A DNA stretch of 14,158 bases from an uncultured Opitutales bacterium (lineage in GTDB: Bacteria; Verrucomicrobiota; Verrucomicrobiia; Opitutales; Intestinicryptomonadaceae): NCBI GenBank assembly GCA_900552245.1, contig URYY01000046.1, positions 1-14,158 on the forward strand, given 5' to 3'. The position numbers were made by a program, and so were the translations under genes. The notes below the pieces were generated by a model that saw nothing but the letters and a program-made list of their open reading frames with translations, ran no database searches and had not been told where the DNA came from. Positions 5,918-14,011 of this stretch are shown here, piece after piece. Position 1 is the first letter of the stretch, and every line of letters starts with the position of its first letter.

Positions 5918-7521
5918 TGAAGTATATTTTTATTACAGGCGGCGTTGTATCGTCATTGGGCAAGGGCTTGACATCCGGGGCTTTGGGGGCCCTCTTGGAA
6001 ACTCGCAATTTGAAGGTTCGCATACAGAAGTTCGATCCTTATTTAAATGTTGATCCGGGAACGATGAGCCCATTTCAGCACGGCGAAGTTTACGTTTTAG
6101 ACGATGGTGCCGAGACAGATTTGGATTTGGGGCACTACGAGCGCTTCACTAGCGGCTCTCTGAGCAGATTTAACAATTTGACATCGGGTCAGGTTTACGA
6201 ATCGGTGATACAAAAAGAGCGCAGGGGCGACTACCTTGGCAAGACTGTACAGGTAATCCCGCACGTCACAAATGAGATAAAGGCGAGGCTTTACGAGGCG
6301 AGCAAGGGAGTTGATGTTTTAATTACCGAGCTTGGCGGAACTACCGGAGACATAGAGGGGCTTCCGTTTTTAGAGGCTTTGCGCCAATTTTCATTGGAAG
6401 TTGGCAAGGAAAACGTTGTGTTTATACACGTTACTTTGATTCCATATTTGAAGGCTGCCGGTGAGCTCAAGACAAAGCCGTCTCAGCAAAGCGTTGCAAA
6501 ATTGCGCGAGATAGGCATACAGCCCGATATTCTGGTTTGCAGGACGGAGTATCCGATTACGCTCGATATGCGCCAGAAGCTCTCGCTGTTTTGCAATGTA
6601 GAGTTGCGCGCAGTTATAGAGGAGCAGGATGTGAAGACTTCGATATACGAGCTGCCACTGGCTTTGGCAAATGAGGGAATGGACAGTTTGGTTGTCGAAA
6701 AGCTCCACTTAAATTGCCAAGAGAGCGACATGAGCGCTTGGAACGATATAGTAAAGCGCATAAAATTTCCAAAGTACCAAACTAAGATTGCCGTCGTCGG
6801 AAAATACATAGATTTGCAGGACGCTTACAAGTCCATATACGAGTCTCTGGCTCATGCCGGAATTGGCAACAACTGCAAGGTCAACATAGAGCGCATAGAT
6901 TCTGAAGACATAGAAAAATTTGGGGCTGAAAAGTACTTAAACGGAGTTGACGGCATACTCATTCCCGGAGGTTTTGGCGATAGGGGCATAGAGGGAAAGA
7001 TTCTCGCGGCAAAGTACGCACGCGAAAATAAAATACCCTACTTCGGAATCTGCCTTGGAATGCAAATTTTGGTGATAGAGTACGCGCGCAATGTTTTGGG
7101 CTTAAAGGATGCAAATTCTACGGAGTTTGACCCCGATACTCCCAATCCGGTAATTTCTATGATGGAGGAGCAAAAGCACTTAGTTGACAAGGGTGCCACC
7201 ATGCGCTTGGGCGCCTACGCTTGCGAGCTTGTCGATGGAAGCCTTGCAAAGAAGGCCTACAAGCAGGACGAAATTAGAGAGCGCCACCGCCACCGCTTTG
7301 AATTTAACAACGCCTATCGCGATGCCCTAGTAAAGGCGGGGCTTCGCATAGGGGGTGTAAATAAAAAGCGCGACTTGGTTGAAATTTCCGAAGTAAGCGG
7401 CCACCCTTGGATGTTGGGAGTGCAGTTTCACCCTGAATTTAAGTCGAAGCCCATAGCTCCGCATCCGCTTTTCTTGGATTTTGTAAAGGCCGCCTTGGAT
7501 AGGCAGCACGCAGCAAAGTAA
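5917..7521 (+). CDS. pyrG: CTP synthase (glutamine hydrolysing)
   Basis: Converts UTP to CTP using ATP and ammonia from glutamine; the last step of pyrimidine nucleotide synthesis. The 534 residues (545 in E. coli) comprise the amidoligase domain (about 1-265) and a class-I glutamine amidotransferase domain (about 290-530). Visible signatures are the N-terminal YIFITGGVVSSLGKG P-loop, KFDPYLNVDPGTMSPFQHGE (38-57) and ELGGTTGDIEG (138-148). In the glutaminase domain they are PGGFGDRG (350-357), the nucleophile Cys379 in FGICLGMQ, and His505 with Glu507 in VQFHPEF. I place the start at ATG 5917, giving MKYIFITGG as in the family; an in-frame TTG at 5872 would add 15 residues with no family match. 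Divergent from rpsU and followed by its own terminator, so probably monocistronic. Confidence 0.97.
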   Translation: MKYIFITGGVVSSLGKGLTSGALGALLETRNLKVRIQKFDPYLNVDPGTMSPFQHGEVYVLDDGAETDLDLGHYERFTSGSLSRFNNLTSGQVYESVIQKERRGDYLGKTVQVIPHVTNEIKARLYEASKGVDVLITELGGTTGDIEGLPFLEALRQFSLEVGKENVVFIHVTLIPYLKAAGELKTKPSQQSVAKLREIGIQPDILVCRTEYPITLDMRQKLSLFCNVELRAVIEEQDVKTSIYELPLALANEGMDSLVVEKLHLNCQESDMSAWNDIVKRIKFPKYQTKIAVVGKYIDLQDAYKSIYESLAHAGIGNNCKVNIERIDSEDIEKFGAEKYLNGVDGILIPGGFGDRGIEGKILAAKYARENKIPYFGICLGMQILVIEYARNVLGLKDANSTEFDPDTPNPVISMMEEQKHLVDKGATMRLGAYACELVDGSLAKKAYKQDEIRERHRHRFEFNNAYRDALVKAGLRIGGVNKKRDLVEISEVSGHPWMLGVQFHPEFKSKPIAPHPLFLDFVKAALDRQHAAK

Positions 7522-7542
7522 GTTATTTTGTTGAATTTTAGG

Positions 7543-7574
7543 CAGGGTGGCGGCAAGGCACCCTGTTTTTTTTT
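7543..7574 (+). terminator. Intrinsic terminator of pyrG
   Basis: CAGGGTG (7543-7549) pairs with CACCCTG (7559-7565) around a 9-base loop and is followed by nine T residues (7566-7574), 21 bases after the pyrG stop. Confidence 0.93.
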
Positions 7575-7596
7575 AACCTTCTTTATTGAGCTTAAA

Positions 7597-7655
7597 AAAA
7601 TTGCCTTTTTTTGGTTCAAGCGCAAAAATTGAAAGTATAAGCAAAAGGCAGTTTT
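7597..7655. repeat. 13-bp imperfect inverted repeat downstream of pyrG
   Basis: AAAATTGCCTTTT (7597-7609) and AAAAGGCAGTTTT (7643-7655) are complementary over 13 bases with one G-T pair, separated by 33 bases. It lies between the pyrG terminator and the 3' end of the tetR-family gene. It could help end the tetR transcript, for which I see no standard terminator, but the loop is long and the role is unknown. Confidence 0.4.
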
Positions 7656-7805
7656 GATAGATTTTTAATATTTAGCTTTTTGAAAGTAAAATAGTTAGCA
7701 AATTGAATCTGCCGTCGGAAATGCACACAGATTACAAAATTTATCCCAGAGGCTTAGCTATTGAAAGTGGACGTAGAATTTAAGTCCATGGAAGGGTGGA
7801 TTTAG

Positions 7806-8363
7806 TTAAAGCTTAATTAGCTCGTAAAACATATCTATGTCTTCAAGTATGCGCGAGCGAACGTAAGTATTTGAAGGAGTAGCGGTAACATATGAAGTTC
7901 TGCCCAGTATAGATAGAAACGTAGCGCCGATAAAGTGCGTGGGCAAATCCTTTACTTCGCCGCGTTTTTTAGCGTTTTCTATTATTATTGAGGCCTTGCC
8001 GAGTTCTGCCACTATGTAATCCCAGAAGCGCGGCTCGCAGACCAAGACGCAAGAGTATAGCGTATTGTACTTTAAAATATCTATTTCGCGGCCGTTAAAG
8101 TCTGTAAGAGAATGCACAACGCCCTTTATGTGGTCTAGGAATCCGCGCAGGCTTATGGTGTTTACGTCAACGGTCATATATTTGTCGAAGAAGTACTTGC
8201 GGCAAGCGGCAAAAAGCAAATCGGCCTTGTTTTTAAAAAAGTAGTACAAGAGCCCGCGCGACACTCCCGATTCTCTCTGTATATCGCTTATAGAAATTCT
8301 GTCGTAGCCCTTTTCTATTAGAAGCAGAAATGTAGTTTGAAGTATTTTTTCCTTAGTATCCAT
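7806..8363 (-). CDS. TetR/AcrR-family transcriptional repressor
   Basis: A 185-residue DNA-binding regulator. Residues about 5-50 form the TetR N-terminal domain: KEKILQTTFLLLIEKGYDRI, then the helix-turn-helix ISDIQRESGVSRGLLYYFFKNKADLL (26-51). The rest is the all-helical ligand-binding and dimer domain, which diverges too much in this family to name the ligand. The gene is divergent from a fadL-like porin, and the gap holds two TGAAC-type palindromes typical of TetR operators. It most likely represses the porin and perhaps itself, and is released by a hydrophobic substrate. The start is the ATG at 8361-8363. No clear terminator follows. Confidence 0.92.
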   Translation of the reverse strand: MDTKEKILQTTFLLLIEKGYDRISISDIQRESGVSRGLLYYFFKNKADLLFAACRKYFFDKYMTVDVNTISLRGFLDHIKGVVHSLTDFNGREIDILKYNTLYSCVLVCEPRFWDYIVAELGKASIIIENAKKRGEVKDLPTHFIGATFLSILGRTSYVTATPSNTYVRSRILEDIDMFYELIKL

Positions 8364-8405
8364 CTCAAGAGATTTTAAACAGCTTAGTTAAATTTGTCTA
8401 AAAGT

Positions 8406-8433
8406 ATTTTACAAAATTTAGATAAATGTACAA
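8406..8433 (-). promoter_or_regulatory. Candidate promoter of the tetR-family gene
   Basis: On the minus strand TTGTAC (complement of 8428-8433), a 16-base spacer, then TAAAAT (complement of 8406-8411), about 42 bases before the ATG. The -10 lies between two 11-base arms that form an imperfect inverted repeat (8392-8402 and 8417-8427, one G-T pair). This may be a further regulatory site or chance in AT-rich DNA. Confidence 0.45.
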
Positions 8434-8458
8434 GGAAAGATTGAAAATTTTGCGAAAC

Positions 8459-8472
8459 TGAACAATCGTTCA
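8459..8472. promoter_or_regulatory. TetR-type operator, upstream copy
   Basis: TGAACAATCGTTCA is a 14-bp near-palindrome with 5-base perfect arms (TGAAC/GTTCA). It matches the second operator at 8489-8502 in outer bases and spacing. The centres are 30 bp apart, about three helical turns, so two dimers would bind on the same face. It lies upstream of both predicted promoters. Confidence 0.75.
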
Positions 8473-8481
8473 AAAACTAAC

Positions 8482-8511
8482 TTGACACTGAACGCTCGTT
8501 CAACTTATTGT
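8482..8511 (+). promoter_or_regulatory. Promoter of the fadL-like gene
   Basis: A perfect -35 box TTGACA (8482-8487) is followed after 17 or 18 bases by TTATTG or TATTGT (8505-8511) as a weak -10. The spacer is almost filled by the perfect operator palindrome, so a bound repressor would block RNA polymerase. Transcription would begin near 8517-8518, only about 8 bases before the ATG at 8526, giving a nearly leaderless mRNA. Confidence 0.6.
8489..8502. promoter_or_regulatory. TetR-type operator, promoter-overlapping copy
   Basis: TGAACGCTCGTTCA is a perfect palindrome with 6-base arms (TGAACG/CGTTCA) and a 2-base centre, the classic TetR-family operator form. It sits between the -35 and -10 boxes of the fadL-like gene and beside the divergent tetR-family gene. 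This predicts direct repression of the porin. Confidence 0.8.
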
Positions 8512-8525
8512 GCAAGTCAATAATT

Positions 8526-9737
8526 ATGAAAACACTGCAAAAGGCAAAAATCTTAGTTTCGATTTTTACCCTGGTTTCGGCGACAGCTTTTGGAGCTGGC
8601 TTTGAAGTTATCGAGCAGGGAGCGTCGAATATGGGAACGGCAATGGCGGGAACGGCGGCAAATGCAAATGACGATGCAACAGCTGCATTTTGGAATCCGT
8701 CAACAATAGCGTTTATGAGTTTGGAGGAGGGCGAGTTCCGCTTGGATTCGGCGGGATCGGCCGTGGTGCCGACTCTAGGTATAAACTACGAGGGCGGCGG
8801 GCGCTATCTTTGCGACAAGATGGCGGGAGTTCCAAATTTCTACGCAGTTTACAAAATAAATGAGGACTTTGGCGCGAGTTTGTCGGTGACGGCGCCCTTT
8901 GGTTTGGAATCTAGGTATGAGGATAATTGGCCGGGAAACTACCAGGGCATACACAGCTTTCTATTCACAGTTGATGTAAACCCGAGCATTTCCTACAAGG
9001 TTACAGATTGGCTTTCTGTAAACGCGGGCTTTAGTGCGCAATACGCATATTGCAAACTTACGCAGATGTACGCCTACGGCATACCTCAGATGGTCGATGT
9101 GCGCGGAAAAGGTTGGGGTTTTGGTGCAAATTTGGGCTTTACGGTGCAGTATGCGCCCGATGGTAGATTTGGCTTTCAGTGGAGAAGTGCCGTTTATCAG
9201 TCGCTCGAGGGTACTTTGCGCGTAGGCAATATTCCCCAAGGCACAGTTCATGCGGGAGTTAGCATGCCGGACCAATTCACGATAAGTATTTACCAGCGCT
9301 TGCGCGGGCCCTTCGATAGAATTGCAGTTATGGCAGACTACGAATACACGCGCTGGTCTTGCTTTAGGCGCCTATCGATAAGCGGGCTTCCGAGTGTCGA
9401 GGAAAATTGGAAAGACACTTCGCGCGTGGCTTTGGGTTTTCACTATTATCCGACATTCGACGAAGATTTGACCTTGCGCTGCGGAGTTGCCTTTGACGAA
9501 TCTCCCATAGTTAGTCCGGAATTTAGGACAGTTAGAATCCCGGATTCCGACAGAGTTTGGTTTTCGACCGGTATAGGTTATAAGATTGGCAATATTTCCT
9601 TTGACATTGCCTACTCATACATAATGACGGTGGGCAACAGCTCAATAAATCGCTACGAGTCTAACGGACCGGCAGTCAGGGGCGAGTATTACGGGCACAT
9701 ACACGTAATTTCAGGTCAAGTTGGAATAAAGTTTTAA
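8526..9737 (+). CDS. FadL/TodX/OmpP1-family outer-membrane hydrophobic-compound transporter
   Basis: A 403-residue outer-membrane beta-barrel of the family that moves long-chain fatty acids or aromatic hydrocarbons across the outer membrane. Residues 1-23 are a Sec signal peptide; cleavage after Gly23 leaves mature AGFEVIEQG, close to the AGFQLNE start of E. coli FadL. The family plug motif follows: GASNMGTAMAGTAANANDDA (32-51) and TAAFWNPSTIAFM. The rest alternates polar and aromatic residues as in a barrel, and the chain ends in Phe, the usual signal for outer-membrane assembly. I choose ATG 8526 because it begins the signal peptide; an in-frame TTG at 8508 falls in the promoter. No Shine-Dalgarno is evident. 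The divergent TetR-family gene and operator-covered promoter suggest substrate induction. The substrate is unknown. Confidence 0.93.
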   Translation: MKTLQKAKILVSIFTLVSATAFGAGFEVIEQGASNMGTAMAGTAANANDDATAAFWNPSTIAFMSLEEGEFRLDSAGSAVVPTLGINYEGGGRYLCDKMAGVPNFYAVYKINEDFGASLSVTAPFGLESRYEDNWPGNYQGIHSFLFTVDVNPSISYKVTDWLSVNAGFSAQYAYCKLTQMYAYGIPQMVDVRGKGWGFGANLGFTVQYAPDGRFGFQWRSAVYQSLEGTLRVGNIPQGTVHAGVSMPDQFTISIYQRLRGPFDRIAVMADYEYTRWSCFRRLSISGLPSVEENWKDTSRVALGFHYYPTFDEDLTLRCGVAFDESPIVSPEFRTVRIPDSDRVWFSTGIGYKIGNISFDIAYSYIMTVGNSSINRYESNGPAVRGEYYGHIHVISGQVGIKF

Positions 9738-9755
9738 GTTGAGATAAAAGTTCTG

Positions 9756-9784
9756 CCCGCTTCCAAAAGGAGGCGGGTTTTTTT
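9756..9784 (+). terminator. Intrinsic terminator of the fadL-like gene
   Basis: CCCGCTTCC (9756-9764) pairs with GGAGGCGGG (9769-9777), with one G-U pair and a 4-A loop, followed by seven T residues (9778-9784), 18 bases after the stop. Confidence 0.92.
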
Positions 9785-9866
9785 GGGAAGGCCTCATTTT
9801 AAGCTGGCTTTAGTTGACATGCAGGCAATCAATATTGGCTAGAATTTTGCCTTTAAAAGTTTGGTG

Positions 9867-11108
9867 TTATCTTGCCGAGTTTACTTTGCCCGCGAATGTG
9901 GGCAAGCAGAGGCCAACAAACAAAAGCAGTGCTGAAAATAGCAGCGTAAGGTGGGTATTTACAGCAATGCCTGCGCTACTTAAGACCAATCCGCCGCCCG
10001 AGGCCAAGCCCCAGATTGATAGCACTACGCTCAAAATCCAAGCTCTTCTGTTTTCGCCGACCATTTCAGAGTAGGCGTCGAGGCAGGCTGAGTAGGCGGT
10101 GCAAAATGAGAGCATAAAAAGGACATTGCAAAGCCACATCTGCCAGTCTGCCGCTGCAAGGTAGGCAATAAGGGCTGCCAGACCCACGAGCAGATAGCAG
10201 AATTTGCACAGTTTTGTCTTGTCGAACTTGCGCACCAGCAGCGGCGTTATAACTATGTAGGAAAAAGCCGATATAATAGAGCCAAAAGCCATGTACCAAG
10301 CGAGAAGCTTTGCCGAAAAGTTGAAGCTTTCCAAGAGGTAGATTGGTATGGTCATGGCGTAGCAGCCGCCGCCCAAATTGCCTATTACGAATATGCTTGT
10401 AAGGGTTCTAAAGCGCTTATCTTTTAGCACTTTTAACATATCCTTAACACCCTCGAAAAAGTCGATTTTCTTAATTTTCTCCGGCCTGTCGCTAGGCAGG
10501 GCAAACATCAGCCACACGGCCGATATGAGAAAGCCTGCGGTCATTATGTAAAACGGCTCGGCAAATGACATATTGCCGGCGGAATCTTCAGAAATAAATA
10601 CGCCTGCGATAGCCGGGCCCGCCAGAAAGCCTATTGAATAAACCGTGAGAGTATAGCCTATGTATCTGGATTTGTACTGCTTAGAGCACCTGTCTAGTAT
10701 GGTCGCCTGGGCTGTTCCGTCCACGCCCGAAGCTGCGCTTATGGCTATTCTTCCCAGAAATAGCAGCGTTAGGCTTGAAAACAATACGCCCAAGCCCTGC
10801 GCGAGCGTTGCAAATATGCCCACAAAAATGCAAAACATAAGTACCTTTTTGCGCCCTATGGAATCGGAGAAAGAACCCAGAATCGGCGCGAAAATAAATA
10901 GCAAAACCGGATATAGGCCCATAAAAATTCCGTAGGCTATCTTGTGGGCTACCGGAGAAAAGCCCGGCATTAAATCGTGCGCCTGGCTTATGGGCTTTGC
11001 CAGAGTGGGCGCCAGTATGGGCACGACCATACCCTCGCTTGCGACGAATAAAAACATCACTGCTAGTGTTGGTATGAGAATTATTAAGCCTGGTTTCCTT
11101 GGAGCCAT
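9867..11108 (-). CDS. Major facilitator superfamily transporter, probable proton-coupled exporter (DHA1-like)
   Basis: A 413-residue inner-membrane protein with about 12 hydrophobic segments. MFS motif A is clear in the loop after TM2 (GSFSDSIGRKKVLM, 78-91). Motif C, the antiporter signature of drug:H+ exporters, appears in TM5 as GFLAGPAIAG (160-169). A charged loop at about 213-235 (SDRPEKIKKIDFFEGVKDML) divides the two six-helix halves. Together these place it with TetA-like 12-TM exporters, but the substrate cannot be told. The start is ATG 11106-11108 with no clear Shine-Dalgarno. It is divergent from recA (159-bp gap) and converges on the fadL-like gene. A functional link to the TetR/FadL pair is possible but its own promoter region lacks the TGAAC palindromes. 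No terminator is obvious after its stop. Confidence 0.92.
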   Translation of the reverse strand: MAPRKPGLIILIPTLAVMFLFVASEGMVVPILAPTLAKPISQAHDLMPGFSPVAHKIAYGIFMGLYPVLLFIFAPILGSFSDSIGRKKVLMFCIFVGIFATLAQGLGVLFSSLTLLFLGRIAISAASGVDGTAQATILDRCSKQYKSRYIGYTLTVYSIGFLAGPAIAGVFISEDSAGNMSFAEPFYIMTAGFLISAVWLMFALPSDRPEKIKKIDFFEGVKDMLKVLKDKRFRTLTSIFVIGNLGGGCYAMTIPIYLLESFNFSAKLLAWYMAFGSIISAFSYIVITPLLVRKFDKTKLCKFCYLLVGLAALIAYLAAADWQMWLCNVLFMLSFCTAYSACLDAYSEMVGENRRAWILSVVLSIWGLASGGGLVLSSAGIAVNTHLTLLFSALLLFVGLCLPTFAGKVNSAR

Positions 11109-11267
11109 AAAAATTTGAGTTTATGTAAGAGCCTCGCGATTTTAAAATCAAGGTTTAAAAGCAAAATTCCGAATATAGAGAAAAAAATTTTTTTAATTTT
11201 GTGGACAGCCCCGAAGATAAATCTTTAGATAGTAGGTGCAAAATTTTAAGCATATAGGAAGTATTTT

Positions 11268-12335
11268 ATGGCAAAAAAAGTTACACAAGCTGCTGAAGAG
11301 GAACATTCGAACAAGGCGCTCGAACTTGCAATGAGCGCCGTGAACAAGCAGTTCGGAGAGGGATCTTTGATAAGGTTGGGCGATTCCACCAAAAAGAATG
11401 TGGAAGTTATAAGCACAGGCTCCATAGCTATAGACTTAGCGCTCGGAGTCGGCGGGCTTGCCAGGGGCAGAATTACAGAAATTTACGGCCCCGAATCTTC
11501 GGGTAAGACGACGCTTTGCCTGTCGCTTATAGCAGAGGCCCAGAAAAATGGCGGAAACGCCGTATTTATAGACGTAGAGCACGCTCTCGATCCGCGCTAC
11601 GCAAAGATTGTTGGGGTTGATTTGGACAACTTGATGGTCTCGCAACCCGAGTGCGGCGAAGATGCTCTAAATATAGCAGAAACGCTCATACGAAGCGGAG
11701 CGATAGACGTTATAGTGATAGACTCCGTAGCGGCTTTGGTCTCAAAGACGGAGCTCGACGGCCAGTTTGGCGACAGCACCGTGGGCTTGCAGGCGAGAAT
11801 GATGAGCCAGGCCATGCGCCGCCTGACAGCCGCTATAAACAAGACAAATTGCGTCTGCATCTTCACAAACCAGATACGCGAAAAGATAGGCGTTATGTTC
11901 GGCAGCCCCGAGACAACTCCGGGCGGCAGGGCTCTAAAGTTTTTTGCCACAACCAGAATAGACATACGCCGCATAGGTCAGATAAAGGATCCGTCAGGCA
12001 AGGTAATAGGCAATAGGACAAAGATAAAGGTTGTTAAAAACAAGGTCGCACCGCCCTTTACCGAGTGCGAGTTCGACATCATGTACAATGAAGGCATCTC
12101 GCGCACGGGTAGCCTTATCGACTTGGGCATAGAAAACAAGATTCTCGAGAAAAAGGGCGCTTGGATTTCTTACAAGGGCGAGTTAATAGGACAGGGCAGA
12201 GAGGCCGCGAAGGCCTACTTAATGTCAAATCCCGACGTTGCGGAGAAGATAAGAGAGGAGATTGTATCAACTGTAAAGGTTGTCGGCGGTTCCACTTTGG
12301 GCGAGGAGGCCGGAGAGTCTGCATCGTCAGACTAA
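11268..12335 (+). CDS. recA: Recombinase A
   Basis: ATP-dependent filament-forming recombinase for homologous repair and, where present, LexA cleavage in the SOS response. The 355 residues are full length. Walker A is GPESSGKT (74-81), the catalytic Glu104 lies in FIDVEHALDP (100-109), Walker B is VIVIDS (148-153), loop L1 is ELDGQFGDS (162-170) and the L2 region spans NQIREKIGVMFGSPETTPGG (201-220). The C-terminal tail is short and ends in a modest acidic/Ser segment. The ATG at 11268 follows AGGAAG with 8-9 base spacing. TGGACA-18-TAGATA upstream is a weak promoter candidate, and no known LexA box was recognised. It is followed by its own terminator; recX is not adjacent. Confidence 0.98.
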   Translation: MAKKVTQAAEEEHSNKALELAMSAVNKQFGEGSLIRLGDSTKKNVEVISTGSIAIDLALGVGGLARGRITEIYGPESSGKTTLCLSLIAEAQKNGGNAVFIDVEHALDPRYAKIVGVDLDNLMVSQPECGEDALNIAETLIRSGAIDVIVIDSVAALVSKTELDGQFGDSTVGLQARMMSQAMRRLTAAINKTNCVCIFTNQIREKIGVMFGSPETTPGGRALKFFATTRIDIRRIGQIKDPSGKVIGNRTKIKVVKNKVAPPFTECEFDIMYNEGISRTGSLIDLGIENKILEKKGAWISYKGELIGQGREAAKAYLMSNPDVAEKIREEIVSTVKVVGGSTLGEEAGESASSD

Positions 12336-12360
12336 TTTTGCCGCAAATTTTTAATCTTAA

Positions 12361-12386
12361 GGGCAAGGAGTTTCCTTGCCTTTTTT
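12361..12386 (+). terminator. Intrinsic terminator of recA
   Basis: GGCAAGG (12362-12368) pairs with CCTTGCC (12374-12380) around a 5-base loop, followed by six T residues (12381-12386), 25 bases after the recA stop. Confidence 0.92.
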
Positions 12387-12666
12387 ATTGCCTTCAACCC
12401 TTTTAAAAAGCGCCTTGCAAGGAATCTTGGCTATTGCGATGGTTTAATGTATTAGCTTGTGCTATGCGAGAAAAGCTTAAAAAATCGAGAGGCCAATAGA
12501 TATTTCAAAGAACAGAAATCTGCCTGTCATCTACGTTTAAAAACTTACTTTAATACAGTAATATAAAAAAATATACTTTTAACTTGAAGCGAATTCAAAA
12601 TTTTTCTACAAAGGCTCCGCCGAGTTTTTTCGGTGTTTGTTACCAATTCAAATTAGAAGGAAAATT
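12387..12666. other. Intergenic region upstream of the Tat-exported oxidoreductase
   Basis: No gene is visible between the recA terminator and the next start. The stretch contains a 10-bp palindrome CCTTGCAAGG (12413-12422), an AT-rich segment with possible -10 elements (TAATAT near 12560), and a small GC-rich hairpin CGCCGA-6-TCGGTG (12618-12635, one G-U pair) 31 bases before the ATG. A good Shine-Dalgarno (AGAAGGA) lies just before the start. No riboswitch was recognised and no single promoter is convincing. Confidence 0.45.
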
Positions 12667-14010
12667 ATGATGGATAGGAGAAGTTTCTTAAAGGGCGCTG
12701 CCGTATTAGGGGCGGCGTCAGTGTTGCCGCGCTTTAGCTTTGCTGCTGAATCCGGAAATTCAAATTCGGGGCGAATAAGGGTTGCATGCGTGGGTTGCGG
12801 GGGCCGCGGCACGGGCGCTATGCAAGATCTGATTAACGCCGACAAAAATATTCAGATAGTGGCCCTGGGCGATCTGTTTGAAGACAGGTTAAAATCGGCC
12901 GATACAAATATTAGAAATTTTGTAAAGGATTTAAGGAGCAAAGATTCAAAAATCGCCGAGGATATTTACGCTGCCACGAAAGACACGATGTTCTCAGGTT
13001 TTGATTGCTGCAAAAAAGTCCTGGAAGTTCCGTGCGATATGGTGATTTTGGCGGCCCCACCTTGCTTTAGGACGGAGCACTTGGAGCTCTGCTTAAAAGC
13101 CGGCAAGCACGTATTTGCAGAAAAGCCCCTATTTGTTGACATCACTCAGGCTAGGAAGGTCGAGCAACTCTCAAAGCTCGCCGATGAGAAGAAATTGAAT
13201 GTGGTTGTGGGCTTTCAGCGCCACTACGACGAAGCCTACAAGGAGGGGGTGGCGCGCCTAATGGACGGTCAGATTGGCGACATAGTTGCGGCGCAGTGCT
13301 ACTGGATGCAGGACGGCTATGTTGGCGGTGGAATTTCAAACGGGCATTTGCCTATAGATACTCAGGAGTATCAGATCAGAAATTGGGCTGCGTGGATTTG
13401 GACTTCGGGCGACCACATAGTGGAGCAGCACTGCCACAATATAGACGTTATAAACTGGTGCATGAATGGCAAGCTTCCCAAAAATGTAATGGGAATGGGT
13501 GGCAGAGGTGTTAATCAAGATGGGGAACTGGCTCTGCCGTATCCGCAATTTGGCGATAGATATTCGCACTTTACCGTGGATTTCGACTATGGCGACGGAG
13601 TGCGCGTTATGAGTCTTTGCAGGCAGGAGCCAAAGACCTCGTCGAATGTGAGCGAGCGCATAGTTGGCACAAAGGGATTTTTAACTTTTGACGGGGGAGC
13701 CCACATTGAGGGCGAGAAGCCTTGGCGCTTTAGCGGAGCTCGCCCCGGTCCATACGTTCAGGAGCACGCCTTTTTGCTAAAGAGCATACGCGATTCAAAG
13801 CATGTAAATGCCATACCGCTTTCGCATAGCTCAAATATGATGGCGCTTGCCGGGCGCGAGAGCGCATTTTCAGGCAGGGGATTTTCCTACGACTTTTTCA
13901 AGCAAAAGAGCAATCAGAAGCTCACGCCCGATGTTTGGGATTTGAAGGCGAAAAAGCAGATAGGCAAAGTTCCGGTTGCGGGCGTTTATAAACTCGATTT
14001 GATTTCTTAA
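12667..14010 (+). CDS. Tat-exported Gfo/Idh/MocA-family oxidoreductase
   Basis: A 447-residue NAD(P)-dependent sugar or sugar-derivative oxidoreductase with a twin-arginine signal: DRRSFLKG (3-10), a hydrophobic stretch, then PRFSFAAES near 21-29, so it should be folded in the cytoplasm and exported to the periplasm. The Rossmann domain starts at IRVACVGCGGRGTG (37-50, GxGxxG). LAAPPCFRTEHLE (128-140) and the family EKP motif (152-154) follow. The C-terminal domain carries GDHIVEQHCHNIDVINW (248-264) with the H-x-x-D pair His257/Asp260 expected near the active site. ATG 12667 directly follows a good Shine-Dalgarno; a second ATG at 12670 is equally compatible. The gene downstream begins one base after its stop and also has a Tat signal, so they form an operon. 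Such exported members are common in Planctomycetota, Verrucomicrobiota and Bacteroidota; the substrate is unknown. Confidence 0.93.
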   Translation: MMDRRSFLKGAAVLGAASVLPRFSFAAESGNSNSGRIRVACVGCGGRGTGAMQDLINADKNIQIVALGDLFEDRLKSADTNIRNFVKDLRSKDSKIAEDIYAATKDTMFSGFDCCKKVLEVPCDMVILAAPPCFRTEHLELCLKAGKHVFAEKPLFVDITQARKVEQLSKLADEKKLNVVVGFQRHYDEAYKEGVARLMDGQIGDIVAAQCYWMQDGYVGGGISNGHLPIDTQEYQIRNWAAWIWTSGDHIVEQHCHNIDVINWCMNGKLPKNVMGMGGRGVNQDGELALPYPQFGDRYSHFTVDFDYGDGVRVMSLCRQEPKTSSNVSERIVGTKGFLTFDGGAHIEGEKPWRFSGARPGPYVQEHAFLLKSIRDSKHVNAIPLSHSSNMMALAGRESAFSGRGFSYDFFKQKSNQKLTPDVWDLKAKKQIGKVPVAGVYKLDLIS

Positions 14011-14011
14011 T

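Noticed and set aside
7611..7630. tRNA T-arm-like GGTTCAAGC
   Set aside because: The flanking bases do not form a T-stem and no acceptor or anticodon arm is present.
9814..9850. Plus-strand promoter-like elements: TTGACA at 9814 with TAGAAT at 9840, and a sigma-54-like TGGC-N7-TTGC at 9836-9850
   Set aside because: The sigma-70 spacer would be 20 bases, too long, and any transcript would run antisense into the MFS gene. The sigma-54 match has only the core bases and no gene to drive.
11138..11149. GATTTTAAAATC palindrome between the MFS gene and recA
   Set aside because: Perfect but built of A/T runs in AT-rich DNA; expected by chance and not a known operator.
10681..11151. A 156-codon minus-strand frame overlapping the MFS gene
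   Set aside because: It is a shifted frame of the MFS gene with no domain or membrane pattern, while the MFS frame has clear motifs A and C.
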